DNA of 64,000 bases from Sinohyriopsis cumingii (GCA_028554795.2 CM068830.1:110125214-110189213); one strand, 5' to 3'; shown: positions 43,100 through 54,599, counted from the first letter of the stretch. Notes: a model not told the origin generated them from the sequence alone. Translations and numbers: made by a program.

Positions 43100-43400
43100 G
43101 GTTCTTTTAAATGTCCACGAGAGACTAATTTTGCTGAAAGCCTTGCGTTTTCATCTGGGTACTTCTCGACCTTTACGGGATAGAAAGATTTGACAACTTT
43201 TGAGTACCGAAGATGTGTATGACGATGTGAGTGTAGCTTGTGATTTACACGCTCATTGGACAGATGTACGTGACTGTAAAAATTGGGGTTTTGAGGCTTG
43301 TACACAATAAGTAGCCCATTATGCTCGAGCGTTGTGATCCTCCATTCCAACGTCCAAGGAAAAAAGTTGCTTTTTAACATGTGTTAGTGACAGTGCCAGA
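43100..43400 (+). pseudogene. 'DIHxxW' accessory protein, C2 copy
   Basis: From about 43096 'MKLVLLNVHERLILLKALRF' and, after a break, 'LLSTEDVYDDVSVACDLHAH' and 'WTDVRDCKNWGFEACTQ'. It matches the C1 patch near 37918-37990. Several stops. Unknown function. Confidence 0.45.
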
Positions 43401-43446
43401 AGAACATGTCACCTAGGAAAACCACTCCTTTCAGGACACGACTGGC

Positions 43447-43668
43447 ATGGACATTCCTGAAAGACCATTCCGGGAGGACACTTGTGTGACATTACCCAAT
43501 GTAGAGTCTGTAAGAACATTACATTCTGTTCCTAGGACATCTTGGTTACCAAAAACATGTACAGAAACTTGTTTCTATTCCACTTTGATCGTTTTGATGT
43601 GTATTTTATGGTTGTACGTAACACTTTGGGTTTTATGTATTCTAGTCTTTCGTGTTTATTTTATATAA
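43447..43668 (+). CDS. small one-pass membrane protein, C2 copy
   Basis: 73 open codons 'MDIPERPFREDTCVTLPNVE' with a long hydrophobic stretch 'YSTLIVLMCILWLYVTLWVL' near the C-terminus. Same layout and place as 38150-38353 in C1. Probably a tail-anchored membrane protein of the element. Confidence 0.55.
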   Translation: MDIPERPFREDTCVTLPNVESVRTLHSVPRTSWLPKTCTETCFYSTLIVLMCILWLYVTLWVLCILVFRVYFI

Positions 43669-43695
43669 ACAAATCAATAAACGTGTCCTGAAAAA

Positions 43696-43703
43696 GTATA
43701 AAA
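43696..43703 (+). promoter_or_regulatory. TATA box of the C2 ATPase
   Basis: TATAAAAA 55 bases before ATG 43751, a normal eukaryotic spacing for TATA, start site and short leader. Confidence 0.5.
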
Positions 43704-43750
43704 ACTCGTGTCTTGTCTGTCTTCGTGCCACAAGTGACATTCCTGGCATT

Positions 43751-44490
43751 ATGGCTACCTCTTCTGCCTCCGCTCCTTCTTCCTCCACTTTCAAAGTCAT
43801 CAACGAACACTTAGATCGTGCCACTTGGGAGGCTTTATATCTTCGCTATCCTGTTAACATGCTCATTCCTCGAACTAGTGGTTCAGGCAAAACCGAATTT
43901 GTCAAACATTTGATCGAACATAAACATCATTTGATCGATTGTCCACCTCAACGAATCGTGGGGTGTTACAAAGAGTGGCAATCGGAGTACAGCCTCTTGC
44001 GAGAAAGTCATGGCGATTCCATCGTGTTTGTGGAAGACATTCCTAACGAAGACGAAGGAACCGTGTCTGACCCCAGTCAAACCCATCTGGTCATTTTCGA
44101 AGACATGTTAAGAGAAGAAAAAGAGGATATTAAAGTGGTTTACGCGCAAAGGACATAATCGTAATGCCAGTGTCATTTACATTACTCAAAATTTGTTTCA
44201 ACAAAGTAAATCCCATCGCACCATCAGTCTCAATGCTGATAACGTGGTCTTGTTTAAAAGCTCTAAATATAAATCGCAAGTGTAAGTCTTAGCCAAACAG
44301 TTAGGAACACCTTGGCTAACTCATGCGTACTACGATGCCACTCAAACCGCACACGCATATTTACCCGTCGATTTGAAACCCGCCCACCCCCCGATTATTT
44401 ACGATTTCGTACCCATTTGCTTCACCACTGGTGTCAAGACGGAGGGCCTATCGTGTACATGTCACCATTCGCTCCCTCTTAAAATGGGAT
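43751..44490 (+). pseudogene. packaging ATPase, element C2
   Basis: ATG 43751 'MATSSASAPSSSTFKVINEH'. Intact P-loop 'TSGSGKTEFVKHLIEH' near 43880-43920 and Walker B 'THLVIFEDML' near 44083-44110. The frame ends at 44158 and resumes one frame over with 'ASVIYITQNLFQQSK' (sensor region) and 'ISLNADNVVLFKSSKYKSQV', a stop, and 'TPWLTHAYYDATQT'. One frameshift near 44140 and later stops. FtsK/HerA-type packaging motor of the Polinton group, clearly a different branch from the A-type ATPase. Confidence 0.85.
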
Positions 44491-44494
44491 CCTA

Positions 44495-44975
44495 ATGCTC
44501 CCAAAGTTCTCCCCAAGAAATAAACCCATTCCCAAAAAAGTCAAACCATGCCCAAAGAAGATAAAGAGCAACGGTGTCAAGACCAGTTCACAATCCCATA
44601 AAAAGAAAAGCCCACAAGAAAATGAAAATAAAAGTACCCATAAAAAGAAAAGCCCTCAGAAAACAGTTTCTACCCACAAGAGACGCTTCGGACAGGACGC
44701 AACCTTACATTCGCAAACCACGACCTACAAAGACGGCGACCTCGTCTCCGGTACTCTCAGGTTCTTCCACTTCTCCGTTCCCGGTGATGCCTGCTAAACC
44801 CAATTTGACACCCATTCTTCCTCAGTTGATGAAACAATGTCCAAACATCTCAGACATGACTCTTGAAATCGAATGGAAGCAAGAAAACTGGCTTTATTTC
44901 CTTAGAAGCGATGGATGTAGTACAATTATTGACAAGAACAACGGACCCACTTTTGCCTCCCAAATCCAAATCTGA
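44495..44975 (+). CDS. basic Lys/Pro-rich protein, C2
   Basis: Two overlapping frames (44495-44797 and 44574-44975), both rich in Lys, Pro and Ser ('RPVHNPIKRKAHKKMKIKVP'). The second continues into a structured part, 'MPAKPNLTPILPQLMKQCPN' and 'ISDMTLEIEWKQENWLYFLR', which has a C1 match. A disordered DNA-binding N-terminus with a small folded C-terminus is likely. It could be a core or accessory protein; not identified. Confidence 0.45.
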
Positions 44976-44979
44976 CCGA

Positions 44980-45540
44980 GATGTCCGAGTTACAACACGA
45001 ATTGCAGTCATTGATGGATCGCAACGATTAGTCCGAGACAGAAAAATCGCAAAAGTACGGTCATCTCTTGCAACGGCTAAATCTATTTCACCAGAAAGCT
45101 TTAGACGAAACAGCTCTACCCACTCTGAAAAATTTATAAAAAACCTGATGGAAAGTCCAACACCCACACCACCACCAACAACAACCCCAGTGATCATGGG
45201 AGACGCTACCCCTTGAAAGCCTGAGGAAAAAGAGGTACGGGAAGTTTTTCAAACACCGTCAGTAAATCCCATTCGTAGTATGATTGAAGAGTTCTTGTTG
45301 ACCCCTTCCCCCATACCACAAAGAGAAGAAATGAAAGATTGGGTTAAAAAGACAGAAGTGAAAAAGAAAGAAGGGAAACCTGAAGTGAAAAAAGAAAAGA
45401 AGACCAAAGCCATTCCATTTCTACCACCTCCACCACTATATTCGACTAAATCTCGCGTGGCCCATATGACACGTAAATCAGTATTCCAAACCACCCTCTC
45501 GCCCCGTCCAGAGTATCATCAGCGAAGAGTGGGTGACTGA
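44980..45540 (+). pseudogene. coiled and Pro/Lys-rich protein, C2
   Basis: 'MSELQHELQSLMDRND' near 44981, a stop, then 'GHLLQRLNLFHQKALDETAL' in patches, and an open frame 45280-45540 'MIEEFLLTPSPIPQREEMKD' with Lys/Glu-rich and Pro-rich segments. It lies between the basic protein and the integrase. Possibly two genes. No domain recognised. Confidence 0.4.
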
Positions 45541-45550
45541 TTAGCAAACA

Positions 45551-46658
45551 TGGAGAAGGTGTTTGCCAATATTTTATACGATCCATTCCATCCTGCAGTG
45601 ACGGAGGAGTTCAAAAATTGTATCGTGCTACCAAAACCCGTTTGAAAAGTCTCCGTTTACCTCAAGTGCAAAGGCAGTTACAAGAACAAGTCACCTACAC
45701 GTTACACAAACCCATTCGACAAAACTTTTTCGATAAGTAGCACCCTAGTGGTGGGAATAGATCATCAATGGCAAGCCGAGTTAGCCGACGCCTCCCATTT
45801 GGCCATCTACAATCGTGGCTACAAATATTTGTTTTGTGTCATCGACGTCTTTTACAAATTTACCTGGGTCGTGCCTTTGACGTCCAAATCGAACAGTGAG
45901 TTAGTGTGAGCCCTTCCAAAGGTGTTGAAACAAAGCGGTCGCCACCACGGCAAACTGACAAACGCATCGAGTTTCTGAACCAAACTTTCCACAAGAAACT
46001 AAATAAACGTAACATTCATTCTTTTGCCATCGAGAATCACGAAACCAAAGCCATCATCGTGGAACGTTTTCAACATTCTTTGAAAGAACGTATGTGGAAA
46101 TATTTTGCGCATCACCACACTCTGAAGTACATTGACATTTTACCACACCTGGTCCAAGCGTACAACCAATCTTACCATCGAAGCATTGGACATGCCCCCC
46201 GCCCCCCAAGAAGTGACTCCCGACAACGAAGTGACAATTTCTGAACGTCTGATTTGTACGTCTCCGCCGCAGGCTCTCCCCAAGAAAAGTGGAGTGTTGT
46301 CAGTAGGAGATTGGGTGCGCATTGGCAAAACCAAACGTACTTTCGTCAAAAGTTACTTACCCAACTGAACCATCCAACTGTTTCGTGTGACTGGACGAGT
46401 GCATGATTGTTATCCTATTGTCTATAAATTGGAAGACATGAACAGGGAAGTCCTAAAAGGAACGTTTTACTTGCCCTAGTTACAACCTGTCACCAAAAAA
46501 GACGACGACATGTACGATATCGAAAGCATTCTCGAACGCAGAACACCTAAGGTGGGAAAACGACGTGTCAAAGAAGTCAATGTGCGTTGGAAAGAATATC
46601 CTCCCAGTTTTGATTCTTGGATTGACGCTTTACAAGTCATTGACTTTAAAAAGAAGTG
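45551..46658 (+). pseudogene. retroviral-type integrase (rve) with chromodomain, C2
   Basis: ATG 45551 'MEKVFANILYDPFHPA', then a shift and 'KLYRATKTRLKSLRLPQVQR' (N-terminal helical domain). 'HQWQAELADASHLAIYNRG' near 45765-45825 holds the first catalytic Asp, 'TDKRIEFLN' near 45957 the second, and 'IIVERFQHSLKERMWKYF' near 46049 the Glu. After another shift near 46200 come 'VGDWVRIGKTKR', 'YKLEDMNREVLKGTFY' and a chromodomain 'YDIESILERRTPKVGKRRVK' to 'FDSWIDALQVIDF'. The DDE residues survive, but there are at least three frame breaks. It inserts element DNA; the chromodomain may steer it to marked chromatin. Confidence 0.9.
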
Positions 46659-46669
46659 ACCATCATCCC

Positions 46670-47208
46670 CTTCCACACAGCCTCAGATACCGCTCTCACT
46701 GCAGTGACCACTCCTTCACCCAGTTTTTCTTTGCAAGATCTACAAAAACAACCCTTGATGGTGTAGTGTGGTGAACGTGTGCCTAAAATGTAAATTGTCT
46801 TTTTCTGCCTGATCCTTGTAGTATATTGTGTCATCGGTACGGCTATTGCCAATTTGAGTTTGCATCAAGGAGACAAACAAATTGGAGTTCTAGGAACAAA
46901 TATTCCATTCTCCAAAGGAAAAGTCACGGCGAAACTCCATTTTAGAAAACGATTCTCTAACGAATTGTTAGTCATGTAACCAGTGTACCAAGGCGTCGCT
47001 CGATAGCGATAGGTTTTATAAAACAGTGGCTCATGTTTTGAAACCGACGGTGACACGAGGATTGCACTCCTTTGAAGATGCCGCATTGACGCACGGCAAG
47101 GAATTTCTCCAAAATGTCATCATCGAAAAACAAAACCATAAAGAAGCTTTCTTGAGAGCAAGTAAAAATGTCTTGCTTCAAACGGCCAAAGATATTTTCG
47201 GCCGATGA
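46670..47208 (+). pseudogene. penton end joined to pX-like protein, C2
   Basis: After a broken start (46670-46790) 'YCVIGTAIANLSLHQGDKQI', then 'NIPFSKGKVTAKLHFRKRF' (end of the penton fold) run in one frame into 'PVYQGVAR' (pX-like start). Open again from 47026: 'VLKPTVTRGLHSFEDAALTH' to 'KNVLLQTAKDIFGR' and TGA at 47208. The jelly-roll body seen in D (59714-60270) is missing here, so an internal deletion removed most of the penton. The order integrase, penton, pX, capsid is that of D. Confidence 0.65.
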
Positions 47209-47394
47209 GAAACTCCTATAAATGCACAGAACGCTAGTGAGTCAGGCATTCCCGCTTCTGTGACGCCACATCATGGACAAGGCATAAAGAGGCGACGAAA
47301 ATAGCCCTTCTGAAGACTTCACACTCATAAAGACAAAAAAAGAACTGCTCGAGACTTATACATTTTTTATTATAAAATCATAAACACAGAAATG

Positions 47395-48060
47395 ATGTAC
47401 CGAGAGTCTTGCGCCTGTTCCAAGTCGGAACAAGATCTGTTTGCCATGCAACCCACCATGGTGACGATGCAAGAATCCCAATGGGTCGAATTTCATCCCG
47501 TTTCCTATTTGACTGATTCAGTTCCCATTGTGTTTGAAATGAAAGGACAACCAGAAGAGTATATAGATCTGAATAGCAGTTACTTGTACCTGAAAATGAA
47601 AGTGATCAATACGGACGACACTGCTCCAGGATCAGATGGTAGAGTGGCTCCCGTCAAAATTTCATGCATTCCTTGTTGAGTGAAGTCGATTTGACGTGAA
47701 TAACAAACTGGTCATCAGCAGCATGTATACTTACCCTTTCCAAGCCTACCTGGAATATCTCTTGACGTACGGAAAAGAGAACAATAACACTCATCTGGAT
47801 GCTTGCGTGGTATGGAAAGCTGATATAGCAGGTGAGAACACGTTTAACGACACAACCCTGACTGCAGATGAAGACCCTCACAATCTATGCTTTAACAACC
47901 GTAGAAAGAAAATCCTGCAAGGACGAAATTTAGAACTGATGAATCGTTTGCATTTGGACATAATGTTGCAGGATATCCGTCTGAGACTGAATCGTACCAG
48001 TACCGCACTCCATTTGATGAGCTGGCCATAGAGGCAATTGAAGATAAAGAGAGAATAGAG
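47395..48060 (+). pseudogene. major capsid protein N-terminal half, C2
   Basis: ATG 47395 'MYRESCACSKSEQDLFAMQP', 'QESQWVEFHPVSYLTD' and 'EEYIDLNSSYLYLKMKV' are the first strands of a Polinton double jelly-roll capsid. The frame shifts near 47665-47690 and continues 'NNKLVISSMYTYPFQAYLEY', then 'LELMNRLHLDIMLQDIRLRL' and 'LNRTSTALHL'. Homology with the D copy stops near 48010, so the second jelly roll is deleted. The family is related to the product called F54H12.2 in nematode annotation (from memory). Confidence 0.85.
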
Positions 48061-48588
48061 AAGGAGGAGGAGAGAAAGAAGATAGGAGTAAAAGAAAAGG
48101 CCAAGTTTAGCTCACCCGATCATCAGGCATACAAGTGAAGTTAAGCCTATGGTGAGGATACCTCCACAGTCACTTACAAACACCACAGACACAACCAGCA
48201 CAGAGGCCTGTTGTCCCACAACAACGTCCACAGGAGGAAAGAAGGTAACATCTAAGTGTGCAGAACAGGTGAAGGAAAGAAGTCTTTGTTATCCTTCAAC
48301 GTGAAGACTGGGATAGTGAAGCCAGTCAACCTCCCTCAGCTCTCCCTACCACAAGGCTGAATTGGGAGAATGATTGGATTAGGATATGTGTCCGTCGTGG
48401 CAGACCTGGGAGATGTCATCATTAGCAATGTGAATCTGTTCAAGTTGCCAATTTGTGTGAATGTGTGTGTGTGTGTGTTTGTATAATATCACGTACATTT
48501 GTGTAGATAGTATAATTATTGGAGTTTGTGTGGATTGTAGAGCGTGTTTTTTTTCCCCCTTCTGTGTGAATGTTATATTTGGGTTTAT
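48061..48588. other. no gene recognised past the C2 capsid break
   Basis: A Glu/Lys-rich stretch near 48045-48120 and a short frame near 48290-48440 ('LGYVSVVADLGDVIISNVN') look faintly coding but match nothing else here. Then a GT-rich tract near 48456-48480. Confidence 0.35.
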
Positions 48589-48589
48589 T

Positions 48590-49095
48590 TTCGCTCCTTC
48601 CCGTGTGTGAATAGTATATTTGTGTTTAGATTTTGCTTCTTTTGGTGTGTGGATAGTAAATGTTTTTGGTTTTTATAGTATAATTTGGGTTTGATTTTCT
48701 CCTTCTCGTGTGTGGATAGTATATTGTGGTTATTGATAATATATTTTGGGTTTGATTATCTCTTCGCGTGTGGATAGTATATTTTAGTTCATTTTTTGGT
48801 CATCCCCTCTATATGGATAGTATACTGTGGTTATTTATAATATATTTTGGATTTGATTATCTCCTTGTCGTGTGAGGAATGTATATTGGGGTTATTTATA
48901 ATATATTTTGGATTAGATTTTCTCTTTTTCGTGTATGGATAGCATGTATTGGTTTGCTTTTAGGTCATCCCCTCTGTATTGATAGTATATTATGGTTTTT
49001 CATACTATAATTTGGGTTTGATTATCTCCTTGTCGTGTGTGGATAGTATATTGTGGTTAGTTCTTTGGCCCCTCACCTCTGTGTGGATAATAGAT
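48590..49095. repeat. minisatellite, ~60-75 bp units
   Basis: Units of the type GTGTGGATAGTATATTGTGG plus TTATTTATAATATATTTTGG and a TTTGATTATCTCC block recur about seven times with substitutions. Not coding. Confidence 0.85.
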
Positions 49096-49204
49096 AATAT
49101 GTGTATTGAATGCAAGGGAAGTTTTCCGTCACGTCCGTGCTTGACAAATATAAAGTTAAAGCGTTCGTCGTTCGCGCCAAAAGTAAATAGAAAACATAAA
49201 GAAA

Positions 49205-49350
49205 ATGGAGGAGTTTGAGAGATTAAACAACAACTAGATGAAAGTCCAGGAGAAGTTCAGATTGATGGGCCATCGTGACTGGATGGCAGAAGATGAAAAG
49301 AAGAAAGGAATGCTGGAAGAAGTGAGGGGATGGTGGAAGAAGTATATAAA
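49205..49350 (+). pseudogene. small coiled gene at the C2 right end
   Basis: ATG 49205 'MEEFERLNNN', a stop, then 'MKVQEKFRLMGHRDWMAEDE' and 'GMLEEVRGWWKKYIK'. A gene of like size and context (GAAAATGRAG after a CGCGCC-rich lead) is at 63340 in D. Short and broken; weak support. Confidence 0.3.
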
Positions 49351-49614
49351 ATAGAAGAAGAAGGAGAAGAACCCAAAGGCCCTTTTCATGGCCCCCTCAT
49401 ATGTCTCAAAAAGAGTTGATTTCATGCCTAAAAAAAATTGTCTGTATCTTGTATGTTGTATGTGTTATATAAATCTAAGTCCCACTTTTTATTCTCGATT
49501 GAGGTCAGTCCGGTGCACACTTGCACACCTACTCTTTACTCAATACTGTGACGTCCTACATTACTGCAACATTGTTACCAATCTCCCATAGCGTGAAGTC
49601 AGACGCCATACATA

Positions 49615-49721
49615 CTTCACCTTCCCTTGTCCCTATACAAGCCCACGACCTTTTTGACTGTATTTTCCCTTGTCCCTATAAATCGGCCAGACTATAGCCC
49701 CACTATACTACTGGCACTACT
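49615..49721. repeat. terminal repeat end of element C2
   Basis: Two 'TTCCCTTGTCCCTATA' blocks (49622 and 49665), then CCCCACTATACT and a final CACTACT at 49715-49721. Same two-block design and same last seven bases as the B end at 23555. Marks the right boundary of the C2 Polinton. Confidence 0.6.
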
Positions 49722-51002
49722 TTAAACCTTTTGACATACGGTAATTTGATATACCAAAACAGTGTTTGATGTACCTAATTGTGTTCAATGTTTTGGCGCA
49801 TTGATACTCACATATAAACAGCAGTAGCGTCAAGAGCGGGGTGCGGAGGATGTGGACCACCATCAGAGGGGATAACACTAAAATGACTGTTTATGTAAAT
49901 TTTTTGCAGGAAGTAGGTCCATGCGAGCAATGCCATGAGTTACCACACATGGTTCTCTATAAATGTTTTGAATTTATTTGCACGAAAGGGGTCCATTGTG
50001 GTGACACCATGAGTTACCGCACTGGGTGACACCAACCCTCGTGATGCCACTATTAAACATTATTGTTACATTAGAATATATTTTAACAGCAGGCTAACGT
50101 TTGTACATTCTATAATTCTGCAAAGAATTTCCACTGATTAATCATTAACGATGTAATAAAATAACGATAAAACTATTAATAATTCCAGTCTTCTTATTCA
50201 ATTAAACATGGTGCAGAGTTCTATCGAAATCCTCCCGCCCCCGCATAATTGAGAGAATACGGGAAGGTATGTGAAGTGAGATAAAAACAAAAGAAAACTG
50301 AACTTGCACCATGTAACCCACAAGAACATGGAACTTAATAACGGTTAGGTGTAAATGGTCCATGGGATTTTAATTCAGTGTTTACGATACCAACGATGTA
50401 AGGTTGAAACGGACTGTCAAGACGTGTACCGTATATTTGTTTGTAAGAATGAATACACTTATTGATATACCTGAAGTATTTGGCATCCGAGGCGGATCCT
50501 TCCTATGGCACCCCATAAACAAACATAAATTTAAACACAAAGAAAAATATATTATGTTTGCAAGCAGATTTTTAAACAGTACAGTATTGCCATAAACAAA
50601 TTGGAAATAAGAAAAATTCAGGATAGTACAAATTTCAATGAACAGGTAATACTGCGTTGTATTTTATACGAGAAACAAAGGACATCACTTCCCGATGGCA
50701 ACCCCCCTCCTGGCTCTCACCGGAGTGGGATCGCCCCCTTCGCACCTCACTTAGTACGAACTGAATACACATTCTATCTTTTGCTTTGTATAATTTTATT
50801 TCTTTCTTCCTGTTTTATAAAAACTATTAATATGGGTCTAAAAACATATTAATAAATAGCCGCCCAACCCTCCGTCAGCCTTTCTCTATCACTGTGAGGG
50901 TTAGTAAGGCAGCCGACAAATTGACCAATAAAATATTTTAATGAATAAATGGTTTTATGGCAAGTCTCCTCAACCCGATCACCACATCTCTCCCCTTCTT
51001 TC

Positions 51003-51045
<43 letters not shown>

Positions 51046-52140
51046 GCTGACTATATAGGAAGAAACAAGCGAAAGTCCGTTAAAACACGAGCATAGCATA
51101 TATACACCTGTCATGCCACGATAGTAATATTTCGAAATGGAGGTCCCGGCTTAATTTTTTTTTCTGCGTGCAAAAAGTGAGCGATACTCCTTGATAAATA
51201 CTGTTAGGGTGTGGTGGCGTATCGTTTACGAGTAGTGTGGATATTTTGTGTCGCTGTGATTTGCATGTTATCATGATGTAATAGCGTTGTTGTTGCTGTA
51301 GAGTTTAAGGCCATTTGTCAGCACAAGATACATTTATACATGCCTGGCAAGTATAAATGATGGATGAGGAACCCGAACAAAATCTGGAAAGAACCATCGA
51401 CCCACGAAAAGCTACTGATAAGCTTACTCAGATACCCGCATTGGCCGAACCCGAGACTCGAAATCACGCAGACAGAGGTGAGATGGCAATGATCCGTGAC
51501 GGTGGACGCTTTAGACTACTCGGCCCCACGTGTTGTAATAATGTAAATGTCGTTATAGTGTGTGTCTGTAGTGATCAACGATAGCGATTTTACCGACCAC
51601 AGGTTTTTGACACCTATAGCTTTTTGTTGATGGTGCCATCTGTTACAGAATTAGGCAAAGAAATAACATAGTTTTGTCTTAAAACTATTCGACTATTTCT
51701 CGTTGTACATACGTACAACGTTATCTAGGGTGAATGTGTTTTTCCAGGAAAGCGACTGTATTAACATGTACCTAGCCATAGAGATTACTTGTGACGAGGT
51801 AACATGACTAACATGATATGCACGGGTATTCTACCCTGACTTGTACTCACTCTCATATGGATTTAAGTAAGACCAATTTCTAAAACCACACTGGTTATTT
51901 TTGGATCACGTCATGGAGTATACACTCTCCGTTGTTCTCCAGCCATAGGGGTAAGTGTTAAATTTACATTTTCAGTTGATATGCGAAGCTTATTCGGTTT
52001 GTAATGTTTCATCGCGTAATAATGTTATTACAACGCAAATTTAAAGTATTTAATTACAAGTCACTATTAGAGGTCAAAGTATTATCATATATCTAGAGAT
52101 TATACAGAAACTATTATTATGACCAATTTGGTTTTATTGT
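49722..52140. other. non-coding flank with a family-2 SINE
   Basis: No gene recognised. Between about 51430 and 51540, on the minus strand, lies a tRNA-like SINE (A-box GGCCGAGTAGTCTAAAGCG, B-box GATTTCGAGTCTC), related to 24560-24675. A (TCTG)/(TC)n tract lies at 51001-51045. Confidence 0.55.
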
Positions 52141-52690
52141 AGCTGAATGTGTTTGTAACTGACTGTGTTTATAGCTGACTGTGTTTGAGGCTGATTCTAT
52201 GTAGCTGACTGTCATTGTAGCTGATTGTGAGTGTCGCTGTAATTGTATCTATGAAGAGGGATTGTCAATGTGACTGTGATTATGCCTAGAGCGGGTTGAA
52301 GCAGTCCGAAGCCGTCTAAAGTTGCTTAGAGCTATCTGGAGTTTCCAGAACATTTAATGCTACGTGCTGTCGATACGTATGTATATATGTACGTATGTCT
52401 GTGCCACGGACGTAGACGTAGCAAATTAGAAAAAAGTACTGTATGCTATCTGTACTTGTAACGTATGACTGTACTCGTGGTGGATTCTTAAAGGGTACGA
52501 GTGTTCGATAAGAGTGTGGACCAACTCAAGGAATCGTGCAACTGTACCAAGAGTCTAGAAGCATACGTTTGGATCAATTGTTGTTCCCTTGCATTTTTAT
52601 ATCCATAAGATTATTTTGAATCTTCGTTATGTTCATAAGATTATTTTGAATCTTAGTTGTGTTCTTAAGATTATTTTGAATCTTAATAGA
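52140..52690. repeat. two short tandem repeats
   Basis: 52142-52245: a ~20-base unit around AGCTGACTGTGTTTGT, about six degenerate copies. 52602-52685: a 30-base unit TTCATAAGATTATTTTGAAT + CTTAGTTGTG, three to four copies. Between them no gene is seen. Confidence 0.8.
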
Positions 52691-52914
52691 ATTCATATTC
52701 GAGATTATGTGAATCTCTTATTGTGTAAAATACTGTTTGAAGCGTATGTTTGTCCATGAGGTTTCTTGGATCTGTACTTCATTTTGATTTAATATTTTTG
52801 GTTTATTTTTGATGTATGAATGTTGTGTAGAGTGATTTGAGTAAATCGTATGTTGAGAGTGTGAGAGATTCATTGTATTTTTACATCATATATTTATCTT
52901 TATTAATTCATTCA

Positions 52915-54520
52915 TTTAGTCCCAAATCCACTCGGTTGCAATTCTGCGACACCATCTTCGAGAGCGATGAAGTACATTTTGAATCGAAGTCCGATAAACT
53001 ATGCAATATATGTTCCATTGGTTTCGTCTTTGTAGTTTCCTAGGACTATTTTGCTCTCGACGCAGTGTTAAGGGTTGTGTGTGGGATAATCGTTGAGATC
53101 GAAAATTTATCTGTGGTCAAACTTGTCTTGGTAAAAAATATTAGCTGACTTCGAGTCTGTATCAGTCATAAGCAGAGTAGCGCGATATCCGTATTTGTTC
53201 ATAATAAAGTCATAACAAAACTCGTACATCAGCATTTTGGAGAGCTCGAGTATGGTAGAGCCAACTTCGATAGGTTTATCGAGTTTGAGACTGATTTTCT
53301 GTATTCGATTGCAACGAGATCATCATCGAAGATTTTCATGTGAAGACAAACATCATTGCCGATCAGCTTATCTCTTCGTTTGGTGCTGTTAACAATTTCA
53401 ATTTCTTTTCCGATGTCGAATGTTTTCCATGGTTTTTCCGAAGACGCCATTGTTCATGAAGCTGGAGAAACGTTTGCCGAAGTCTGCGTGGTTTTAGCCC
53501 GTTGCTTCGTGCTAAAGTCGATGCAGGTTTTCATCCACGGGGATTGTTGAATTTGAGAGCGCGATGAAGTTTATCGAGCACGTCTCCATGTTAGATAGTT
53601 TGTTCGAGTAGACAATTCTTCAAAATGTACTTGTTTTAATTCATGAGATTGGGCACAAGTTTTTGCACTTTGGCGTCTCCCAAACTTATTATTTTTGTTC
53701 GTGCTGTTCCCGAGACAGCATTTCGTTAGTGACAAGAAGTTGTTCACTTAGAATGGATAATCGTTGTGAGCATCGTGGAGATGTTCTGGATAAACGAGAT
53801 CGACCTCGACGAAGCAGCCTATGACGGAGGTGAATCCTGCTCGTTTTTCTTTTGATGGAACTGTTCTCCGGTCATCCTGTGAAGTCAGCCTGTGGGTAGA
53901 GGTTGTGACATGGCCCACTTTTGAGATTGTTCCCGTCGAGGTATATGATGTACGTGGATGGCTTCATGGGATCGTAGTTGGTCATGTATTTGTTGTTGGT
54001 GACGGCGTGTTTTTTTGCTGGCGAAAGAAATTCCGTCTGGAACTATGTGTTCGATGAATAGAAACGTGTCTAGAACGGTGAACAGTTCCAGTTGGATTTG
54101 ACATATTTGGAGGAGCGCATCCCACGGGAGAACTCGAGCTGAGAAGTACCAGAGTGGTTGCAGTTGGTAACGGTCCATGATCGTTTTTCGGAAATTGTCG
54201 AATACATCTGCGAGCAAGAGAACATCCGTTTTGAGATATACATGGTGTTAATCTCCGAGGGTTTGACACCCAAAATTTTGCTATACCGTGTGTGCAGGCT
54301 GGCATTCAATCATCGATGTATTCGCAAGGATAAATTCCTTTTACTTGGAGTAAAGTAATCTTCTCTGGACCCGTTTAATCTAGGTGAATAAGGTTAGGAC
54401 AGTGTTGAGCGAACTCCGACATGAACCGAAAACTATCATTGAATCGGAAAAGTCCAATCCAGAAATGACATGCACTTTTCAAAATTGCTGGCGATGCAGT
54501 TGATGCTGTAGGAGAATCTG
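52915..54520 (-). pseudogene. family B DNA polymerase of a third lineage
   Basis: Minus strand, many frames. From the 5' side: 'SFRFMSEFAQHCPNLIHLD' (54430), 'LLQVKGIYPCEYID' (54340), 'MLADVFDNFRKTIMDRYQLQ' (54217) and 'WAMSQPLPTG' (about 53900; palm motif A neighbourhood). Then come 'KLVPNLMN' (53660), 'NSTKRRDKLIGNDVCLHMKI' (53390), 'ELSKMLMYEFCYDFIMNKYG' (53215) and 'ATLLMTDTDSK' (53160), the catalytic motif C with both Asp. It ends with 'FKMYFIALEDGVAELQPSGF' near 52960. Different residues around the motifs set it apart from the B/C polymerase. At least eight breaks. No other genes of its element were found beside it. Confidence 0.85.
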
Positions 54521-54599
54521 TATCTGGCGGCGTCGGTGTGAAGTTTTTTGACGTCAGGATGACTGAGTTCTGCGAGGAACAAATGTCCATCGTACTGTT

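Noticed and set aside
48290..48440. Short coding-like frame past the C2 capsid
   Set aside because: No match to any element gene in the window and bounded by stops; recorded only as part of the non-coding stretch.
49722..52900. Host exons in the open frames of 60-80 codons
   Set aside because: No splice-site-bounded coding pattern or domain could be seen; they look like chance frames.
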